Shown here one piece after another: positions 59,387 to 64,000 of a stretch of 64,000 nucleotides of DNA (within the stretch, counting starts at the first letter, position 1; the number at the start of each line of letters is the position of its first letter). This DNA is from Tricholoma matsutake. Taxonomy: Eukaryota; Basidiomycota; Agaricomycetes; Agaricales; Tricholomataceae. The stretch lies in assembly GCA_026075535.2 (NCBI GenBank), contig AP026540.1, positions 11,284,001-11,348,000 of the forward strand, given 5' to 3'. The position numbers and the translations under genes were made by a program. The notes beneath the pieces were generated by a model, which was not told the origin of the DNA, did not search any database, and saw nothing but the letters and a program-made list of their open reading frames with translations.

Positions 59387-59924
59387 TGTTGGAGCAGACT
59401 ATATGCGCTGCACAGGGGAAGAGACTACACGTTCCTTACAACCTACCTGGGGTTTAGTTAGACTTACAGCTAGGGTTAGCAGAGGTAAGAACACTGTATT
59501 CCTACTATGGTACAGGTTCTCCTTATATACATAATAATAAGGATGTCACATGACTCAGGAATGTGTTTACCACATGTATGCACAGTAAGCACAGTAACAT
59601 GTGTATGCTGCATGTATTGCCTCATGTATTCAGCATGTATTGCCTCATGTATTCAGCATGTATTGCCTCATGTATTCAGCATGTATTGCCTCATGTATTC
59701 AGCATGTATTGCCTCATGTATTCAGCATGTATTGCCTCATGTATTCAGCATGTATTGCCTCATGTATTCAGCATGTATTGCCTCATGTATTCAGCATGTA
59801 TTGCCTCATGTATTCAGCATGTATTGCCTCATGTATTCAGCATGTATTGCCTCATGTATTGCCTCATGTATTCAGCATGTATTGCCTCATGTATGCAGCA
59901 TGTATCTCAGGGTTAATTTCAACA
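59387..59924 (-). repeat. 5' LTR of the copia element, expanded
   Basis: 538 bases. It is the same LTR as at 53961 but carries about ten more 23-bp units and an extra 12-bp partial unit. Confidence 0.92.
59607..59903 (+). repeat. 23-bp minisatellite inside the 5' LTR
   Basis: The unit is CAGCATGTATTGCCTCATGT followed by ATT, about twelve near-identical copies. All three plus-strand frames stay open through it because 23 is not a multiple of three. Confidence 0.95.
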
Positions 59925-59964
59925 GTCTGGTTATATGGTATCCTTGTTCTGTTGAACCCTATAA

Positions 59965-60038
59965 GACCTGATAGCTCAGTTGGTCAGAGCATCTGGTATA
60001 TGTCCAGGAGGGCCTGGGTTCAATCCCCAGTCTAGTCA
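59965..60038 (+). tRNA. tRNA-like sequence (SINE head or decayed tRNA), copy 1
   Basis: 74 bases with a good A box (TAGCTCAGTTGG), B box (GGTTCAATCCC), D arm, 5-bp anticodon stem (TCTGG/CCAGG) and T arm (CTGGG/CCCAG). The anticodon loop TATATGT has A where U33 is expected, and the acceptor stem has two mismatches. Same unit recurs at 60259 with the same upstream 40 bases, so this is a repeat family rather than a standard tRNA gene. Confidence 0.5.
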
Positions 60039-60258
60039 TCCTTTCTGCATTCCTACCGGTTATGGGCCCTGGCACTTCTGTCAGATTACCTGAGCAGATT
60101 AAGATGTGCCAGATTAAAGGGGTGTGTTGGATTATATAATCTGTCACTGCTTAATCAGTGCTTAACAGACCATAGTTTGCACACACACACAAGTGATGTG
60201 ATAGTCGTAGCAATCCATGTCTGGTTATATGGTATCCTTGTTCTGTTGAACCCTATAA

Positions 60259-60332
60259 GACCTGATAGCTCAGTTGGTCAGAGCATCTGGTATATGTCCA
60301 GGAGGGCCTGGGTTCAATCTCTAGTCTGGTCA
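60259..60332 (+). tRNA. tRNA-like sequence (SINE head or decayed tRNA), copy 2
   Basis: It is nearly identical to copy 1; the acceptor stem pairs better here (GACCTGA with TCTGGTC, one mismatch) while the T stem uses G-U pairs. It lies in the second unit of the tandem duplication (60127 onward) that also repeats 53871-53960. Confidence 0.5.
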
Positions 60333-60548
60333 TCCTTTCTGAGTTTTCTGGTACTTGACATAGACTAGTATAAACCCTCACAGCACATGCCCCACTTTGG
60401 TGTCTACATTTATACTTGACATTCAGACTGGTTTGTTCTGTGATGCAGAGTTAACTCAGGCTGTACATACATATGCATAGGTTAGCTGTGATGAACAAGG
60501 AAAGCAAAGATAAACCATTTTATGAATCCACAAGCTATGCACCTTTTG

Positions 60549-60582
60549 ATGGATATGGATATGGATATGGATATGGATATGG
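60549..60582 (+). repeat. GGATAT microsatellite
   Basis: Five GGATAT units next to the palindromic TA-rich right end of the element ending at 60627. The stretch 60628-61323 contains no gene I recognise. Confidence 0.9.
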
Positions 60583-61323
60583 TATTTACTGTATATATAC
60601 AGTAGGTATATGGTATGGTTGGAACCTTGATAAACTCTGTATGTTGGTTATATATGGCTATGGCACTGGAACATATGCTCAACATGTTGTGCACCACTAT
60701 CTCTACCAGTGCTCTTGCTCTTGCTGAATTTGAAAGGCTATTGCAAGACCTGAAGCTCCACTCTTGTGCTAATGGCTGCCACTCCACTTCACATGTCATA
60801 CATTCATGTTCCCTTCTCACAACCCTATCATTTCTACATATTGCTGTACCTCTACTTTTCCTATTCCTTGTTGTTCTCATCAAGAGCTTATTCTTTTGTT
60901 CAGCTAATTGTAGTTTAGCTTATTTTCAATCTATGCACTTTTACTAGTCTTGTCTCATCTGTTGAAGCAGGGAGGTATACTATGGGGAGGTGTACAAGCC
61001 CCTTACAACTTACCTGTGTGGGATAGTGTTACTTAGTGTAATGGGTACCATGTTACATATTACATACCCAACTATTATTACTTACTGTTTACATATATTT
61101 GGAGGAAATTACTTCTTGACTTACAATGTACATGACATAGCTACCAAATAGACTGGACTCTGTTCTGTTGGGTGCACTGTAAGTCATAAGTATTCAAAGC
61201 TAGTAACTAATTGTTACACTTTTTTGAGCTTACCAGCTATTGGAAGCCACAAGCTTACCAAACAGAAGTTTTAGAAGTTATTACTCATTTTAGATACACT
61301 CAACAACAACCAAATATAGCAAC

Positions 61324-62259
61324 ATGATGCCTTCAACAACAAGAAGAATGATGACCATGACAGCTATACAACAAGCAATGCAAGTGGAAGGAACACAACC
61401 ACCTTCCACTCCTCAAAAAACACCTCAACAACCCAAACGAACAGCAGTTGGAGAGTCGAGAGCAGGAGAGAGTCCCAGAGCAGACTCTCTAAAGGCAAAG
61501 GCACACAAAACTGGAACAAGAATGATGGTGTATGCACCATCATCATCAATACCAGTACCGACCAGATTTGCTATGCAAGTACCCAAGCCACAGGGACCCA
61601 GTCAACAAGTGGGCGACAGACGCGTATCTGGCATGCCAAACCCCTTCACATCCGAACCTCAAAGGGACCTGCTACTGCACTTCCCACTGGCCCCAGCATT
61701 TGCATCTTTGCATCAACCCCCCAAAACCCCAGAAGCTCAAACTGGAAGGCAACATTTGGTATCAGCTTCCTACTTACCTCATATTCAAGAGTGCCTATGA
61801 CCCCCTGCTGAAACCACTCATCTTGACACTGATGGAAATAGCCTATCAGATGATGACATCAAAGAAGAGGACCCAATGGATGCCTTGAATTGGACCAAAG
61901 AGTTACTATGGGACAAATGCCCCTTCACTAACCTCCACCTTCGCATCAAGATCAAACAGGTATCCCATAAATGGACAGTAGAGGTCCTAACCCTCACTAA
62001 GAAAAAGGTGGAACTGGTGTCACCAGCATACCAAAAGGTGTACCTTGACATCTTCAAAGCGCTCATTGCAAAATGGATTGCCTTGAAGAAAATGGATATG
62101 CTGACACCGACCCCATCGGTAACCAATATAGAGGACTACATGGGACAAAGCTTAGGAACCCCTCAACACCAACCTAAGCGTGAACCCGAGGAAACACAAG
62201 TGCCTTGGGACACTCAACCTGAATCTCCTTACCCAGACCCCACCATTGAGAACACCTAG
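61324..62259 (+). pseudogene. Unrecognised reading frame, one internal TGA, truncated by a transposon
   Basis: One frame of 311 codons runs from 61324 to 62259 with a single TGA at 61798. The first half is basic and Thr/Pro-rich (PQKTPQQPKRTAVGESRAGE, YAPSSSIPVPTRFAMQVP). The second is acidic, then helical (SLSDDDIKEEDPMDALNWTK, VSPAYQKVYLDIFKALIAKW). The apparent end, IENT and stop, is artificial: the TAG is the first codon of the element inserted at 62257, and the frame would continue after it (ACC ATT GCC) beyond 63992. No family recognised. Confidence 0.5.
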
Positions 62260-63984
62260 GGTGTAGCATGGGTATGGGTATGGTTGCCAAAATGCTGGAC
62301 CTGTGACATACTGTACCCATTTTGGTGGTGTCACAGGTATCCACAGTTATTTGAGTCACCGGCCATGGAAGATGCTGGATATCGATCATCGTGAGAAACA
62401 ATGACAAATCGTCATCTGTAAGTATTTTTACTTTCTTTTTTCACAACTAATAATTTTTTAGGTCCTACTCCAGCAACACAAAATGCATGAAACTGGCCCA
62501 GGTAAGTTGTTCTTTTGTTTTCCTTTATTCATCTAACTTCATTTTCATTGTTTACAGGTTTTAACTTACAATGACCTGACTACCATGATGATGATGACGA
62601 CAGCCACCACCACCCCTACCACAGCACCACAGCACCCCCAACCGCCGCTGTGAGCAACTGCTCACGGGGTGGAAATGGGGAGCAATGAGATGGGATAGGA
62701 GGATGAGGACGAGGCATGAGCTCTGATGATGTGTAGATACATGTTGTTTGGGGGGCACCATGCCGAATGAACAAACAGCACATGGGGATAGGATGGGATG
62801 GGATACAAGGATAAGGCACAGGCCCAAATGACATGTAGATACACATCATTTGGGCCACAGGTATTTTTTCTTTCTGTTCCTTTCTTGTTTTCTTCGTTAA
62901 AGTTACTTCTATTCTTATTATTTACAGGTTTTATCTCACAACGATATGACCACCCCAATGAATACACAGTAAGTTTTTTTCCTTTCATTTCCCTGTTACT
63001 AACCGAAACAACTTTAGGTAGTGATTTTACCATTGACAATGACGACTGGTGCCCCCTGACCCACCCCCACCACTGCCACAAGCCCCTGCTCATGGGGTGG
63101 TTAGGTGGTAGCAAGACCATACACCCATGATATGCCCATGACAGCAGCACCCCCAACTACAGCCAAGAGCAACTGCTCATGGGGTGGAAATGGGGAGCAA
63201 TAATGGCACAAGGATGGGGACAGGGATGGGGAAGATGAGCCAGCCACCACCAGCGGCAACAGCAGCAGCAATGAGGAGCTGCCACCACCACTGCCACCAT
63301 GGGCTGATGAGGGGAGGATGACAACAGGGAGTGGGACGACAACATCGAGACAGTGGGACAGGCAGACGAGAATGGGGAGGGCCAGATGACAGGCACAAGG
63401 ATGAGGACAGAGAGGCACCCACCACAACAGTGGGAAGGGGAGGGGAACAATGATGATGACAATGCACCAGTGGGGAGGGTGGGGCCAACAGGATGGCAGG
63501 GAGGATGGGGAGGACACGACAGGACTACAACAATAATAGGGTGATGACACCCACATCACAACCCCCTCCCCCGTGTTTTGCATGGGGGCAGGGTTTTCTC
63601 TTTTTAGTATTCTATACAATTATTTATTAAATAAATAAATCCCTCCATCTCTCATCTTGAGCAGGGGTGTCTTTTTTTTTGCATGTGAATAAGTAACATA
63701 AGGCTTGGTATTATTCAAATTGTAGCTTAGGTATGTATATGGGGTGTTAGTCTGACTTAGTCAATACAAATACATGATATTTAACAACATAGAACATCAA
63801 ATACAAGGGGAAAATATTGTCAAAACTGTGGTGTATATTACATGGTATCACACCTGCAGTGTTTCATGACAGACCATGGAAAAAACCTGTCACCGCAGTT
63901 GCAGTGTTAGGATGGGTGCAGTGTTGGCAGGTGTGGGTGGGGTGTGTGAAAGCTTACCCATGGTGTTACCCATGCTACACCCTA
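62257..63984. mobile_element. hAT-like non-autonomous element with 8-bp target duplication
   Basis: The ends are TAGGGTGTAGCATGGGTA and its exact reverse complement. AGAACACC flanks both sides (62249-62256 and 63985-63992). 8-bp duplications and TAGGG ends fit hAT. The 1728 bases hold no transposase; inside are a duplicated module of about 400 bases (pyrimidine tract, TTTACAGGTTTT, GACTACC) and two hairpin signatures (GTGAGCAACTGCTCAC near 62645, GAGCAACTGCTC near 63167), each followed by GGGGTGG. Long frames inside are low complexity. Confidence 0.88.
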
Positions 63985-64000
63985 AGAACACCATTGCCAA

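Larger units (their letters stand above)
53961..59924 (-). mobile_element. Complete Ty1/copia retrotransposon with 5-bp target duplication
   Basis: Two LTRs (53961-54256 and 59387-59924) enclose gag, protease, integrase, RT and RNase H in copia order on the minus strand. GTCTG lies directly outside each LTR (53956-53960 and 59925-59929). A polypurine tract (TTTGAGGGGGGG, minus strand) abuts the left LTR and a primer site abuts the right one. Coding is broken by five in-frame TGA codons and one frameshift near 55105. The LTRs differ by only a few transitions plus a repeat-copy change, so insertion is fairly recent. Confidence 0.95.
53717..60627. mobile_element. Terminal-inverted-repeat element, copy 2, carrying nested insertions
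   Basis: Ends TAAGGCTCCAACCATA and, on the right, TATGGTTGGAACCT. Both flanks read TGATAAA (53709 and 60628). Without the copia insertion it would be about 0.95 kb, close to the 1.2-kb copy at 26378. Near its right end is the palindrome ACTGTATATATACAGT, also present in copy 1. Confidence 0.65.

Noticed and set aside
59607..59903. CRISPR-like array
   Set aside because: The units are directly adjacent with no unique spacers, and this is a eukaryotic LTR.
59507..60035. Three overlapping plus-strand frames of 117-154 codons
   Set aside because: They are products of the 23-bp LTR minisatellite, which stays open in all frames.
59965..60332. Two functional tRNA genes
   Set aside because: A at position 33 of the anticodon loop, acceptor-stem mismatches and a shared repeat flank argue for a tRNA-derived repeat.
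62561..63619. Minus-strand frames of 80-172 codons
   Set aside because: They lie inside the non-autonomous hAT-like element and reflect its repeats.

Overview
This window looks like a basidiomycete (probably Agaricomycete) nuclear genome. The genes have many short introns of about 50 bases and very small exons. Recognisable host proteins are fungal: a class IV chitin synthase, a WHI2-type BTB protein, a TauD-type xanthine dioxygenase, a GH47 mannosidase and a copper amine oxidase. The flanks carry Ty3/gypsy, Ty1/copia, Helitron-like and non-autonomous DNA elements. I cannot place it to genus.

Layout. 1-5.8 kb: a decayed Ty3/gypsy element on the minus strand (RT at the window edge, then protease, a repeated WY-containing linker, zinc knuckle, gag), ending in an LTR that faces a second, inverted LTR arm. 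5.8-10.2 kb: an HNH-like two-exon gene, a small two-exon reading frame and tandem repeats. 10.3-24.8 kb: two copies of one composite unit. Each has an SPT5-like NGN/KOW gene, then a leader with degenerate short repeats, then a Helitron N-terminal/Rep reading frame. Copy A reaches past the HUH motif and is then interrupted by a repeat. Copy B is cut off early. Both are decayed. 24.8-27.6 kb: low-information DNA and a 1.2-kb terminal-inverted-repeat element that ends 92 bases before the next gene.

27.6-51.1 kb is a gene island with intact-looking host genes: GH47 alpha-mannosidase (+), ribosomal proteins uS4/RPS9 (-) and eL21/RPL21 (+) sharing a 247-base divergent promoter, xanthine dioxygenase (+), copper amine oxidase (-), LTO1 (+), an unrecognised Ser/Pro-rich protein (-), a WHI2-like BTB protein (-) and class IV chitin synthase (-). 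I rebuilt splice models by hand; seven of them close in frame from start to stop. A local tandem duplication between the WHI2-like gene and its neighbour has decayed reciprocally.

51.1-64 kb is repetitive again: a foldback element, then a terminal-inverted-repeat element holding a tandem pair of tRNA-like (SINE-like) units. One of these units was split by a complete Ty1/copia element with a 5-base target duplication and a half-tRNA-iMet primer site. Last comes an unrecognised reading frame truncated by a hAT-like element with a perfect 8-base target duplication.

The host genes do not form one pathway: they cover N-glycan trimming, translation, purine and amine nitrogen use, ABCE1 maturation, stress signalling and cell-wall synthesis. 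The most unusual signal is the repeated pairing of an SPT5-like gene with a Helitron replicase. The in-frame stops of the copia element are all TGA, with at least one at a clear arginine position, which points to C-to-T decay of CGA.
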